The notes under the pieces were generated by a model. That model had not been told where the DNA came from. It made no database searches and saw nothing but the letters and a program-made list of their open reading frames with translations. Below are positions 50,431 through 59,232 of a stretch of DNA of 64,000 nt, piece by piece. The stretch is taken from NCBI GenBank assembly GCA_963824595.1, contig CAWGPY010000007.1, positions 248,001-312,000 of the forward strand, written 5' to 3'. The stretch comes from Cybelea sp963824595. Its GTDB lineage: Bacteria; Vulcanimicrobiota; Vulcanimicrobiia; Vulcanimicrobiales; Vulcanimicrobiaceae. The position numbers were made by a program, and so were the translations under genes. Within the stretch, counting starts at the first letter, position 1. Every line of letters begins with the position of its first letter.

Positions 50431-52098
50431 ATGGCGAAGTATATCTTCTTCACCGGGGGCGTTGTGAGTTCGCTCGGCAAGGGCATCACCGCCGCCTCCC
50501 TCGGACGGCTCCTCAAAGCGCGAGGCATGAGCGTCTCGATCCAAAAGCTCGATCCCTATATCAACGTGGACGCCGGTACGATGAATCCGTATCAGCACGG
50601 CGAGGTCTTCGTGACCGAAGACGGTGCGGAAACGGATCTCGATCTCGGCCACTACGAGCGCTTCATCGACGAGAACCTGCAGCGCGCGAACAACGTGACG
50701 ACGGGACAGATCTACAACTCGGTCATCGAGAAAGAGCGGCGCGGCGAGTATCTCGGCGCGACGGTTCAGGTGATCCCGCACATCACGAATGAGATCAAGG
50801 CGCACATCAAGCGCGTGGCCGAAGCGAGCTCGGCCGAGGTGTGCATCGTCGAAGTGGGCGGCACGGTGGGCGACATCGAGTCGCTGCCGTTCCTCGAAGC
50901 CATTCGCCAGATGCGCTACGACGTGGGCGACGAGAACGTTATGTACGTGCACCTCACGCTGCTGCCGCACCTCGGCGCCGCCGACGAGCTGAAAACGAAG
51001 CCCACGCAGCACTCGGTGCGGGAGCTGCGCGGGATCGGGATCTCGCCCGACGCGATCGTCTGCCGCACGCAGTCGGCGCTTCCGATGCCGCTGGAGCTGA
51101 AGGAGAAGATCGCGCTGTTCTGCGACGTGCCGCCCGGCGCGGTCGTCCAGAACTCCGACGCCCGCACGATCTATCAAGTGCCCCTCAACCTCGAGAACGA
51201 GGGTCTGGCTCAAGCCGCGGTGCGCAAGTTGAACCTGCCGGTCCGCGCCCCGCTGCTCGACGACTGGGAGGGCATCGCCGAACGGCTGATGCACCCGCGG
51301 CGCCGCGTGACGATCGCGCTCGTCGGCAAGTACGTCGAGCTCAAGGACGCCTACATTTCGATCAACGAGGCCCTGGCCCACGCGGGCATCTTTTACCACG
51401 CGGCGGTCGAGATCAAGCGCATCGATTCGGAGCTGGTCGAGAACGAGGGTGTCGAGGTTCTGTTCGGCGCGCACGGCGTCCTGGTGGCGCCCGGCTTCGG
51501 GGCGCGCGGCGTGAAGGGCAAGCTGCGAGCCATCAAACACGTGCGCGAGAACGGGATTCCGTTCTTGGGCATCTGCTACGGCATGCAGTTGGCGTGCGTC
51601 GAGTTCGCTCGCGACGTCTGCGGGCTGCCCGAGGCGATGACCAGCGAGGTGGACGAAACCAGCGGGGATCCGGTGATCGACTTCATGCCCGACCAGCGCA
51701 ATCTCGAGATGTACGGCGGCACGATGCGCTTGGGCACCTACGCCTGCACGTTGGAGCCCGGCAGCCTCGCCGCGTCCGCGTACGGCGAGCTCGAGATCAG
51801 CGAGCGTCACCGCCATCGCTACGAGTTCAACAACCGGTACCGCCCCATCTTCGAGGAGCACGGGATGCGGTTCAGCGGACACCATACGGTGGACAAGACG
51901 AGGCTCGTCGAGGTCGTCGAGCTTCCGCCCGAGATGCATCCGTGGTTCGTGGCGACGCAGGCCCACCCGGAGTTCAAGTCGCGGCCGAATCGCCCGGCGC
52001 CGCTCTACCGTTCGTTCATCGGCGCCGCTCTCGATCACGAGGGACGCGTCGAAGGCCGGGCCGGCGTTGCCGAGGCGGCGTCCTGGACGCAGGCTTAA
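50431..52098 (+). CDS. pyrG: CTP synthase
   Basis: The product is 555 residues from ATG 50431, which begins MAKYIFFTGGVVSSLGKG. The synthetase P-loop region and IQKLDPYINVDAGTMNPYQH lie in the first 60 residues; the glutaminase cysteine is in LGICYGMQLA, with HPEFKSRP near the end. It makes CTP from UTP and glutamine. A TATAAC at 50395-50400 could be its -10 box, which would leave a leader of about 24 nt. The gap 50270-50430 shows nothing else clear. Confidence 0.96.
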   Translation: MAKYIFFTGGVVSSLGKGITAASLGRLLKARGMSVSIQKLDPYINVDAGTMNPYQHGEVFVTEDGAETDLDLGHYERFIDENLQRANNVTTGQIYNSVIEKERRGEYLGATVQVIPHITNEIKAHIKRVAEASSAEVCIVEVGGTVGDIESLPFLEAIRQMRYDVGDENVMYVHLTLLPHLGAADELKTKPTQHSVRELRGIGISPDAIVCRTQSALPMPLELKEKIALFCDVPPGAVVQNSDARTIYQVPLNLENEGLAQAAVRKLNLPVRAPLLDDWEGIAERLMHPRRRVTIALVGKYVELKDAYISINEALAHAGIFYHAAVEIKRIDSELVENEGVEVLFGAHGVLVAPGFGARGVKGKLRAIKHVRENGIPFLGICYGMQLACVEFARDVCGLPEAMTSEVDETSGDPVIDFMPDQRNLEMYGGTMRLGTYACTLEPGSLAASAYGELEISERHRHRYEFNNRYRPIFEEHGMRFSGHHTVDKTRLVEVVELPPEMHPWFVATQAHPEFKSRPNRPAPLYRSFIGAALDHEGRVEGRAGVAEAASWTQA

Positions 52099-52826
52099 TC
52101 ACCGCCGTCGTCCTCACCCGCGACGAAGAACGCAACCTGCCGCGCGCGCTGACCAGTCTGCCGCGCGGCGCTTCCGTTTTCGTGCTCGACGCCGGATCGC
52201 TCGATCACACGGTGCAGTTCGCCCGCGGTGCGGGTGCGCGCGTCGTACAGCGCGAGTGGACCGATTTCGTGGACGCCCGGCGCTACGCGCTCTCGCAGGT
52301 CGAGACGCCGTGGACGCTGATGATCGACGCCGACGAGGCGCTCGACGACGTGCTCTGCGACGCGATCCTCACGGCCCCGCCGAACGTGGACGGCTATCGT
52401 TTCCGGCGGACGACCTATTTCTGCGGCAAGCCGATGCGCCTTTGGAGCGGCGAGAGGCTGCTGCGCCTGTTTCGCACGGATCGCGCGCACCTGACCGCGC
52501 ACCCGGCGGCCGCGAGCGACGCGCCGGTGCACGAGGCCTGGTCGTGCGACGGCACCGTGAGCGACCTTCCCGGAACGCTGCTGCATTACTCGTATCCCGA
52601 CGTCACGACGTACCGCGCGAAGTACGAACGCTACACGACGCTCGAGGCGCAGAGCCTGCGCGCGTCGCCGCTGCGGCTGCTCGCGGCCGCCGGCGGCGCC
52701 GCAGTGCGCCTACCGTGGCTGCTCTTCGCGCGCGGCGCGGTGCTCGACGGTCCGCGCGGCTGGTACGTGGCGTACCGGTCGGCGTTATATCCGGCCGTGG
52801 CGGCCCGCAAAGCGCTCGCACGGTGA
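52083..52826 (+). CDS. Family 2 glycosyltransferase (KdtX/WaaE-like)
   Basis: The frame gives about 248 residues: ITAVVLTRDEERNLPRALTS, FVLDAGSLDHTVQFARGAGA and WTLMIDADEALDD, the DxD metal site. This is the pattern of lipopolysaccharide-type GT2 enzymes such as WaaE. The start is unclear: no ATG, GTG or TTG lies in frame before the homology; CTG 52083, preceded by GAGGCGG, is the best choice, inside the end of pyrG. It overlaps the next glycosyltransferase by 4 bp. Confidence 0.8.
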   Translation: MDAGLITAVVLTRDEERNLPRALTSLPRGASVFVLDAGSLDHTVQFARGAGARVVQREWTDFVDARRYALSQVETPWTLMIDADEALDDVLCDAILTAPPNVDGYRFRRTTYFCGKPMRLWSGERLLRLFRTDRAHLTAHPAAASDAPVHEAWSCDGTVSDLPGTLLHYSYPDVTTYRAKYERYTTLEAQSLRASPLRLLAAAGGAAVRLPWLLFARGAVLDGPRGWYVAYRSALYPAVAARKALAR

Positions 52827-53845
52827 GCGCTGCGCGCGTCGGACTCGATGCGCGCTTGACGCGCCAGCTCTCCGACGGGATGAAGAGCTACGTGTGCGAG
52901 CTCGTCGCGCGGCTGCCGCGGGTCGCGCCGGAGTACGCGTACTTCGCGTTCTCGCACGGCGGCAACTTCGGCTGGAGCGAGCAGGTCGCGCTGCCGCTCT
53001 CGATGCGGCGCGCCCGCCTGGACCTGGCGCACTTCATGTCGCAATACGTGCCCCTGATCCGGCCCGTCAAGTTCGTGGTGACGATCCACGACCTGATACA
53101 TCTGCGGTTCCCGGAGTATTTCAAGGCGAAGGTCGGCCCGTACTACGCGACGGTGGTGCGGCGCGCGTGCGCCCGCGCCGCACGCGTGATCACCGACGAC
53201 CAGCGCACCGTGGCCGACCTCGAGTCGCTGCTGGGCGTCGATCCTCGAAAGGTGCGCGTGATTCCGCTCGGCGTCGGTGAGGCGTTCTTGCACCCCCCGC
53301 GGCCGCACGCGGCGCCGCGGCGTTACGTGCTCTACGTCGGTAACCATCGCGAGCACAAGAGCCTCGTCACGCTGTTCGACGCGTGGACGCAGCTGCCCGA
53401 GGCGTGGAACGTTGACCTGTACCTGACGGGACGCGACGACTTCGGCGGCGAGCTGCAGCGCCGCAGCTCGAACTCGCGTGCCGCCGTGGCGCTCGGCGAC
53501 GTGACGATCGAGGAGTTGGCCGGCTATTACGCGGGCGCGCTGGCGCTCGTGCAGCCGGCCCTGCGCGAGGGGTTCGGCCTGCCGATGCTCGAGGCGATGG
53601 CCGCCGGATGTCCGGTGGTGGCGTGCGCGGACGCCGTTCCGGGGGCGCTGGGCGCGGCGGCGCTGACGTTCGGTGCGCGCGATTCGGCGGCGCTGAAGAC
53701 TCAGCTCGAACGCCTCGCGGTTGACGACGAAGGTCTGCGTGCGCGAACGGTCAATGCAGGCGCAAGGATCGCACGCGAGCTGACGTGGGACCGTTGCGCG
53801 CGGGCGACCGCCGACGTCTATCGAGAGGTGCTGGAGGAAACGTGA
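52823..53845 (+). CDS. Family 4 glycosyltransferase
   Basis: The product is 340 residues from GTG 52823, overlapping the upstream gene. The C-terminal Rossmann half has VLYVGNHREHKSLVTLFDAW and the nucleotide-sugar EX7E motif EGFGLPMLEAMAAGCPVVAC, which is typical of GT4 (GT-B) enzymes. It probably adds a sugar to a cell-surface glycan or lipid, with the GT2 gene upstream. Confidence 0.87.
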   Translation: MSAARVGLDARLTRQLSDGMKSYVCELVARLPRVAPEYAYFAFSHGGNFGWSEQVALPLSMRRARLDLAHFMSQYVPLIRPVKFVVTIHDLIHLRFPEYFKAKVGPYYATVVRRACARAARVITDDQRTVADLESLLGVDPRKVRVIPLGVGEAFLHPPRPHAAPRRYVLYVGNHREHKSLVTLFDAWTQLPEAWNVDLYLTGRDDFGGELQRRSSNSRAAVALGDVTIEELAGYYAGALALVQPALREGFGLPMLEAMAAGCPVVACADAVPGALGAAALTFGARDSAALKTQLERLAVDDEGLRARTVNAGARIARELTWDRCARATADVYREVLEET

Positions 53846-55326
53846 AACGGGGTCTGGCGCTGCTCGCGCTGCTGTTGCTGGGAGCCCAGCCGAGGCCGAT
53901 CGCCATCGTGATCAACGGCGACACGTTGTCGCTCGATCCGCCGCCGCGTTTTCAGAACAGCCTGTTGTTCGTACCGCTGCGGCGCACCATCGAGGCGCTG
54001 GGGCTGTCGTTCGTCCAGAACGGCAAACGCATCGCCACGCAAATCGGCGCGAAGACGGTGACGCTGACGATCGGACGGCGCGTGGTGCAGATCGACGGCC
54101 AGGACGTGACGATGGTCGCGCCGCCGCTCGAGATCAAAGACGTGCTCTACGTGCCGCTGCGGTTCTTCACCGACGTCCTGGGCGCCCAAGCGCGCTTCGA
54201 CCGTAAGGGCAACTCGGTGACGATCGTCGCGCAGCTGGTCGGCCGGTCGTCGAGCGGCTTCGCGGCGGTGAACAACGGATTCGAGCGCTTCGGGACGGTC
54301 GCGGCAGTCGACGTGCTGTCGGATCCGCCCACGATCACGTTGCAGATCAACGGCGGCGTGAAGACGATTGCGGTGGCCGCGAACGCGACGATTGACGTGC
54401 AGGACGTTAACGTCAACGTTACGTCGCCCGGCGAACTGATTGACGTCCGCCCGGGCGATTTCGCCCGCGTGCAGATGCGCAAGGACGGCCGCGTCCAGCG
54501 GATCGTCGACGAGTACGGATCGCGCAACGGGCACATCGTCGCGATCGGACGCAATCAGTTCGTGCTCGGCGACGGACAGGTGATCGGGCCCGACCGCACG
54601 ACCGAGATCTCGCTCAACGGTAAGGCCGCGTCGTTCGCGGATCTGCGCCCCGACGACCAGGTGACGGTTCGCTACAACGTGCAGACCAACGAGGTGCGCG
54701 AGATCCTCGCCAGCCGGGTGGTCGCCAGCGCGCCCGCCGGCGGCGACTCGAGCGTCCGCATCGACGCCGTGAACAGCGACGCCAACCATCCGCTGCGTCC
54801 CGGCGACACGATCCACGTCACGCTGAACGGGACCCCGGGCGGTTCCGCGACGTTCGACATCGGCTCGGACGTGGTGGACCAGCTGATGCAGCAGCGCTCG
54901 CCCGGCGTGTACAACGGCAACTATACCATTCCGCGCGGCGCGAACTTCGCCGACGTGGCGCTGATCGGGCGGCTCACCGTCGGCAACGCCACGGCGCAGG
55001 CGCCCGCCCCGCAGACCGTCTCCGCGTCGAGCATCGGACCGGGCATAGCCGACTTCGCCCCGGACGCCGGCGCGACCGTGAACACGAATCGCCCGGCTGT
55101 GTACGCGGGGTTCGCGGCCGAAGCGGTGCCGGTGAATCCGTCGAGCGCGCTGCTCTGGCTCAACGGCCGCGACGTGACGTCGGAGTGCGTTCGCACGGCG
55201 CAGTTCATCCAGTACATGCCGTCGTATGCGTTCGCCGAGGGACGCGTCCACGTGACGGTGCGCGTTGCCGACCAGGCGGGCAACACGACGACGAAGTCGT
55301 GGGACTTCTCGATCAAGACGCATTGA
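53842..55326 (+). CDS. Exported copper-amine-oxidase-N domain protein
   Basis: The product is 494 residues from GTG 53842, with GGAGGAAA upstream. After a signal peptide (GLALLALLLLGAQPRPIAI) it has a copper-amine-oxidase-N-type domain: IVINGDTLSLDPPPRFQNSL, FVPLRRTIEALGLSF and LYVPLRFFTDVLGAQARFD. The rest has repeated beta-sandwich-like segments (about residues 150-480) and a final VRVADQAGNTTTKSWDFSI stretch. It is the third such protein in the window. It overlaps the GT4 gene by 4 bp and precedes a HIT gene. Confidence 0.8.
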   Translation: MKRGLALLALLLLGAQPRPIAIVINGDTLSLDPPPRFQNSLLFVPLRRTIEALGLSFVQNGKRIATQIGAKTVTLTIGRRVVQIDGQDVTMVAPPLEIKDVLYVPLRFFTDVLGAQARFDRKGNSVTIVAQLVGRSSSGFAAVNNGFERFGTVAAVDVLSDPPTITLQINGGVKTIAVAANATIDVQDVNVNVTSPGELIDVRPGDFARVQMRKDGRVQRIVDEYGSRNGHIVAIGRNQFVLGDGQVIGPDRTTEISLNGKAASFADLRPDDQVTVRYNVQTNEVREILASRVVASAPAGGDSSVRIDAVNSDANHPLRPGDTIHVTLNGTPGGSATFDIGSDVVDQLMQQRSPGVYNGNYTIPRGANFADVALIGRLTVGNATAQAPAPQTVSASSIGPGIADFAPDAGATVNTNRPAVYAGFAAEAVPVNPSSALLWLNGRDVTSECVRTAQFIQYMPSYAFAEGRVHVTVRVADQAGNTTTKSWDFSIKTH

Positions 55327-55327
55327 G

Positions 55328-55666
55328 ATGGACGACTGCATTTTCTGTAAGATCGCGAGCGGCGAGATTTCCGCGAAGGTCGTCTACCGCGACGACGCCG
55401 TGCTCGCAATCGAAGATCTCAATCCGCAGGCGCCGGCGCATTTGCTCGTGATCCCGGCGGTGCACTACGCGTCGATCGTCGAAGCTGCAGAGGACGGCGC
55501 GCTCGCCGGAAGCCTGATGAGCGTGGCCGCACGACTGGGCAAGGAACGCGGCGGCGAGGGCGGATTCCGGTTGATCGTCAATACGGGCCCCGACGGCGGA
55601 CAGACGGTCGGCCACGTGCACGTTCACGTGCTCGCCGGGCGCAGAATGACCTGGCCGCCCGGCTGA
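55328..55666 (+). CDS. HIT-family nucleotide hydrolase (HinT-like)
   Basis: The product is 112 residues from ATG 55328. It has the zinc pair C4 and C7 (CIFCKI), the NxGxxxGQxVxHxHxHxxxG end in NTGPDGGQTVGHVHVHVLAG with the three catalytic-site histidines, and KVVYRDDAVLAIEDLNPQAP. It hydrolyses purine nucleoside phosphoramidates in related proteins. It is 1 bp after the preceding gene. Confidence 0.93.
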   Translation: MDDCIFCKIASGEISAKVVYRDDAVLAIEDLNPQAPAHLLVIPAVHYASIVEAAEDGALAGSLMSVAARLGKERGGEGGFRLIVNTGPDGGQTVGHVHVHVLAGRRMTWPPG

Positions 55667-55669
55667 GAT

Positions 55670-55722
55670 TTGACGCCCCCGCGACCCCTATGTTAGGCTA
55701 CCTGAGGCCCCTTCAGGGGCCT
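55670..55722 (+). promoter_or_regulatory. Probable promoter and leader hairpin of rpsU
   Basis: TTGACG (55670-55675) and TAGGCT (55694-55699) are 18 bp apart. Close to the expected start, AGGCCCC (55705-55711) and GGGGCCT (55716-55722) form a 7-bp stem with a TTCA loop, followed by AATTTTA. The hairpin could end the upstream transcript or start the rpsU mRNA as at tuf and rpsK. The promoter match is moderate. Confidence 0.5.
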
Positions 55723-55733
55723 AATTTTACGTG

Positions 55734-55778
55734 CTTGTCATTTTGAGCGTAGGCGCGGAGCGCCGTAGTCGAAGGACG
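55734..55778 (+). repeat. Dispersed repeat copy in the rpsU leader
   Basis: CTTGTCATTTTGAGCG... ...CGTAGTCGAAGGACGAG matches the 8095-8140 unit (CTTGTCATCCTGAGCG...GCGTAGTCGAAGG). The middle has its own GC-rich dyad (AGGCGCGGAGCGCC). Confidence 0.75.
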
Positions 55779-55806
55779 AGCGCGCCGAAAGGGGGGTCGT
55801 CAATAA

Positions 55807-55977
55807 ATGGAAGTTCGCATCGCACCGGGCGAAACGATCGAGAGCGCGCTGCGCCGCTTCAAGAAGGCCACCCAAAAGGCGGGGATACTGGCCGAGGCGC
55901 GCAAGCACGAGCATTACGAGAAGCCGAGCGTTCGCCGCAAGAAGAAGTCCGCCGCGGCACGCAAGCGCCGCGCTTAA
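55807..55977 (+). CDS. rpsU: 30S ribosomal protein S21
   Basis: This is a 56-codon gene from ATG 55807 to TAA 55975-55977. The peptide has IAPGETIESALRRFKKATQK, AGILAEARKHEHYEKPSVRR and a basic KKKSAAARKRRA tail, standard S21. It starts the rpsU-yqeY block. Confidence 0.94.
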   Translation: MEVRIAPGETIESALRRFKKATQKAGILAEARKHEHYEKPSVRRKKKSAAARKRRA

Positions 55978-55986
55978 CCCACCGCG

Positions 55987-56433
55987 GTGGCAACGCTCAA
56001 AGATAGCATCGCCTCCGATTTGAAGGATGCGATGCGCGCGCGCGATCAGCTGCGTTTGGACACGCTGCGATCGGCCCTCTCCGGCTTCATCTACAAGCGA
56101 ACCGAGAGCGGGCGGGAACTCTCCGACGCCGAAGAGCTCGAGGTGGTGCGCCGGCTGGTGAAGCAGCGGGGCGACTCGCTCGCGGAGTTCGAAAAGGCGG
56201 GGCGCGCCGATTTGGCCGACAAAGAACGCGCCGAGCGGGAGATCCTCAACGCCTACCTGCCGCCCCAGCGCTCCGCCGCGGAGATCCGGGAGATCGTCGC
56301 GAGCGTGCTGGCCGAGCTGCCCGCCGACTCGCGCAACGCGGGCGCCGTGATGAAGGTCGTCATGCCCCGGCTCAAAGGCCTGGCCGACGGCAACCTGGTC
56401 CGCCAAATCGTCACCGAAGAACTCGCCAGCTAG
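55987..56433 (+). CDS. yqeY: GatB/YqeY family protein
   Basis: The product is 148 residues from GTG 55987. It has DLKDAMRARDQLRLDTLRSA, LVKQRGDSLAEFEKAGR and LNAYLPPQRSAAEIREIV, the YqeY helical domain shared with GatB tail domains. It is thought to help tRNA charging quality. It lies directly after rpsU, as in many bacteria. Confidence 0.93.
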   Translation: MATLKDSIASDLKDAMRARDQLRLDTLRSALSGFIYKRTESGRELSDAEELEVVRRLVKQRGDSLAEFEKAGRADLADKERAEREILNAYLPPQRSAAEIREIVASVLAELPADSRNAGAVMKVVMPRLKGLADGNLVRQIVTEELAS

Positions 56434-56485
56434 CTCGATAGGGCGCCCAGCGTAACCTTCGGGCCGCACTAAGGTAGCAACCGGC

Positions 56486-57784
56486 ATGAAGGGATTCCGC
56501 CTGCCGGCTCTGATCTCGTCCGGCCTCTTATTCTGCGGCCTCGCCGGGTTCGTTGCGCGCGCGCAAGTGGGAAGCCCCGTGGTCGTCGTTCCCATCACGG
56601 GAACCGTTGACGACGGCATGGCCCACCTGGTGCAGCGCTCCGTGGACGACGCCAATCGAAGTCATGCGAAGGCGATCGTCCTCGACGTCAATAGTCCGGG
56701 CGGCCTCGTCTCGGCCGCGTTCGACATTCGCGACGCGCTCTTCGGTGCGCAAGAGCCCGTCTACGCCTACGTCGGCGAGCGGGCGTATTCGGCGGCGGCG
56801 CTGATCTCGCTCGCCGCCAGCCGCATCGTGATGGCGCCCGGCGCGTCGATCGGCGCGGCCGAGCCGATTCCGGCCACGGTCAAGATGATATCCGGGCTGC
56901 GCGGCGAGTTCGAGTCGACCGCCCAGCGCAACCATCACGACAGCCGGATCGCGGGAGCGATGGTTGACAAGAACGTCGATCTGCCGCGCTACAAGCGTGC
57001 GGGCGCGATTCTCACGCTCAATACCGACGACGCCGTTCGCTCCGGCATCGCGTCGGGCACCGCGCCGTCGCTCGACGCCGCGCTGGCGCAACTCGATCTC
57101 GCGGGCGCCCCGCGCGTCACCGAGTCGTTTACGTGGGGCGAGCGCCTCGCGCGCTTCGCGACCGATCCCGCCGTGAGCGGTCTGCTGCTGACGCTCGGCA
57201 TGCTGGGCCTGCTCATCGAGATGCAGACGCTGCACGGCATTGCCGGTCTGATCGGCGTCGGCGCGCTCGCGCTGTTCTTCGGAACGCACGTCTACGCCGG
57301 GTTCTCCAACGGCTTCGTCTTGGCGCTGGCCGTGCTGGGCCTCGTCGGCATCCTCTGGGAGCTGCACGTCGTACCGGGCCACGGGTTGCCGGGTATCTTG
57401 GGCGCCGGCGCGCTCTTCGTGGCGGTGCTGTGGGCGTTCGGACTGCCATTTCTCTTCGTCGGCATCGAGACGCTGGCGACGGCCATCGTGCTGACGGTTA
57501 TCGTGTTCACGCTGGTCGTTCGGGCGGTGCCGCAGAACGCATGGGCGCACCGGCTGGCTCTCGCGGCGGCGCAGGGCCCCGACTACGTCGCCAGCGCCGA
57601 CCACCGCAGCCTTCGCGGCCGCACGGGAACGGCGGCCAGCTTCCTGCGCCCGGCGGGCATCGCCTCGATCGACGGCCGGCGAGTGGACGTCCTGACCGAG
57701 GGTGAGTTCATCGCGCAGGGAACAACGATCCGAGTCGTGCGCGTAGAAGGCGCACGCATCTTCGTCGAGCCAGTAGCTTCATAG
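56486..57784 (+). CDS. nfeD: NfeD-like membrane serine protease homologue
   Basis: The product is 432 residues. After a signal peptide, a ClpP-like periplasmic domain has VVVVPITGTVDDGMAHLVQR, AIVLDVNSPGGLVSAAFDI and VGERAYSAAALISLAASRIV, with the serine-bearing loop. Four to five transmembrane segments follow at about residues 235-345, then an OB-fold end (GRTGTAASFLRPAGIASIDG). NfeD proteins pair with flotillin homologues; floA is next. TAAGGT at 56470-56475 is ten bases before the ATG. Confidence 0.9.
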   Translation: MKGFRLPALISSGLLFCGLAGFVARAQVGSPVVVVPITGTVDDGMAHLVQRSVDDANRSHAKAIVLDVNSPGGLVSAAFDIRDALFGAQEPVYAYVGERAYSAAALISLAASRIVMAPGASIGAAEPIPATVKMISGLRGEFESTAQRNHHDSRIAGAMVDKNVDLPRYKRAGAILTLNTDDAVRSGIASGTAPSLDAALAQLDLAGAPRVTESFTWGERLARFATDPAVSGLLLTLGMLGLLIEMQTLHGIAGLIGVGALALFFGTHVYAGFSNGFVLALAVLGLVGILWELHVVPGHGLPGILGAGALFVAVLWAFGLPFLFVGIETLATAIVLTVIVFTLVVRAVPQNAWAHRLALAAAQGPDYVASADHRSLRGRTGTAASFLRPAGIASIDGRRVDVLTEGEFIAQGTTIRVVRVEGARIFVEPVAS

Positions 57785-57792
57785 GAGCAGAC

Positions 57793-58806
57793 ATGATTGC
57801 CGTCAGCAGCGCGATCATCATCATCATCCTGATCGTCGCGTTCTTCTCGTTTCTCTATTACTTCCCGATCGGCTTGTGGATCCGCACCATCGCCGCCGGG
57901 GTTCCGCTGGGCATCATCGCGCTGGTTCGCATGCGGCTCATCGGGATTCCGCCGAGTGTGATCGTGACCAACTACGTGCGCGCTCGCAAGGCCGGGCTGG
58001 ATCTGACCGTGGATCAGATGCAATCGCACTATCTCGCCGGCGGCAACGTGGAAAAGGTGACGCTCGCGATGATCGCGGCGCAGCGGGCCCAGATCCCGCT
58101 CGAATGGCAGCGCGCCGCGGCGATCGACCTCGCGGGCCGGGACGTGCTGGAAGCGCTGCAGACCTCGGTGAATCCGAAGGTGATCGAGACGCCCATCTTC
58201 CAGGGCGTCGCGCAGAACGGCATCCAGCTCAACGTCAAGGCGCGAATCACGGTGCGCAGCAACCTCGATCGGTACGTCGGCGGCGCCGGCGAGCCGACGA
58301 TCATCGCGCGCGTCGGCGAGGGCGTCGTCTCCGCGGTGGGCGCCGCGATCGACCACAAAGAGGTGCTGGAGTATCCCGACCGGATCAGCAAGGCGGTGCT
58401 GGCGAAGGGGCTCGATGCGGGAACTGCGTTCGAGATCGTCTCCATCGACATCGCCGACGTTGACGTCGGCAAGAACATCGGAGCCGAGCTGCAGACGAGC
58501 CAGGCCGAGGCCGACCGGCGCATCGCGCAGGCCAAGGCCGCAGAACGGCAGTACGCGGCGCTGGCGGCCGAACAGGAGCAGAAGGCCGAGACGCAGGCGA
58601 TGCGAGCCAAAGTCGTCGAGGCCGAGGCCACGATCCCGCAGGCCATCGCGCAGGCGTTCATTCACGGCAATTTGGGCGTGATGGACTATTACCGGCTGAA
58701 GAACGTGCAGGCCGACACGGAGATGCGCTCCTCGATCGGCGCCTCGACCGAGAGTGCGACGGACGCGCAACAGCAGCCCCCGCTCGCGGGACCGCCCGTC
58801 AAGTAA
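57793..58806 (+). CDS. floA: Flotillin-like protein FloA
   Basis: The product is 337 residues, the typical FloA length. A transmembrane segment (residues 6-40) is followed by the SPFH-like domain with VQAGLDLTV-type sequence (KAGLDLTVDQMQSHYLAGGN), the conserved NVKARITVRSNLDRYVGGAG and a long coiled helix (QAEADRRIAQAKAAERQYAA). FloA organises membrane microdomains. It is 8 bp after nfeD, a conserved pair. Confidence 0.94.
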   Translation: MIAVSSAIIIIILIVAFFSFLYYFPIGLWIRTIAAGVPLGIIALVRMRLIGIPPSVIVTNYVRARKAGLDLTVDQMQSHYLAGGNVEKVTLAMIAAQRAQIPLEWQRAAAIDLAGRDVLEALQTSVNPKVIETPIFQGVAQNGIQLNVKARITVRSNLDRYVGGAGEPTIIARVGEGVVSAVGAAIDHKEVLEYPDRISKAVLAKGLDAGTAFEIVSIDIADVDVGKNIGAELQTSQAEADRRIAQAKAAERQYAALAAEQEQKAETQAMRAKVVEAEATIPQAIAQAFIHGNLGVMDYYRLKNVQADTEMRSSIGASTESATDAQQQPPLAGPPVK

Positions 58807-58815
58807 GCCCGCCCC

Positions 58816-59232
58816 ATGCGTGACGTAGGGATCCTGATCTGGGTGGTGTTCCTGGTCGTCGGCGTACTCGGCAGCATGGTCTCGAGCCTTCGCAAGGCGG
58901 CCCAAACCCAGAGCCAGGCGCGCCCGGTACGGCCCGGTCCGGCGCCGGCCCGCCCCGCTCCGCAGGTCCAGGCCGGCCTGCCCGACTGGGCCCGCCAAGT
59001 CATCGCAACCCTGCCGCAGCCGCCGGCGCCCAGGCCGCGGCCCGCCCCGCCCCCGCCTCCTCCGCCCAAGCCGGCGCCGAAGCTCGCCCCCTTGCCGGAG
59101 CATGCCGGGCTTCCCCACCAGACCCGACGCCGGCATTTCTTCGGCGACCGGAACGAGCTCGTGCGGGCCGTCATCGCGGCTGAGGTGCTCGGCAAGCCCC
59201 GCGCGTTCAACGACGAATACGTTGGGCGTTGA
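58816..59232 (+). CDS. Membrane-anchored proline-rich protein
   Basis: The product is 138 residues. An N-terminal transmembrane segment (ILIWVVFLVVGVLGSMVSSL) is followed by about 70 residues rich in Pro, Ala and Arg, and a short end (ELVRAVIAAEVLGKPRAFN). This C-terminal pattern (...I..AEILG.PRA...) is common in small proteins beside floA and phoH. No function is known. It overlaps phoH by 4 bp. Confidence 0.7.
   Translation: MRDVGILIWVVFLVVGVLGSMVSSLRKAAQTQSQARPVRPGPAPARPAPQVQAGLPDWARQVIATLPQPPAPRPRPAPPPPPPPKPAPKLAPLPEHAGLPHQTRRRHFFGDRNELVRAVIAAEVLGKPRAFNDEYVGR

Noticed and set aside
50841..52826. A fused CTP synthase-glycosyltransferase frame
   Set aside because: The long frame upstream of 52083 is out of frame with pyrG and is shadow sequence; only the part after pyrG shows glycosyltransferase motifs.
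55705..55728. The rpsU leader hairpin as a plain terminator
   Set aside because: It has only four T residues after AA, and a moderate promoter ends just before it; kept as an ambiguous promoter/leader feature instead.
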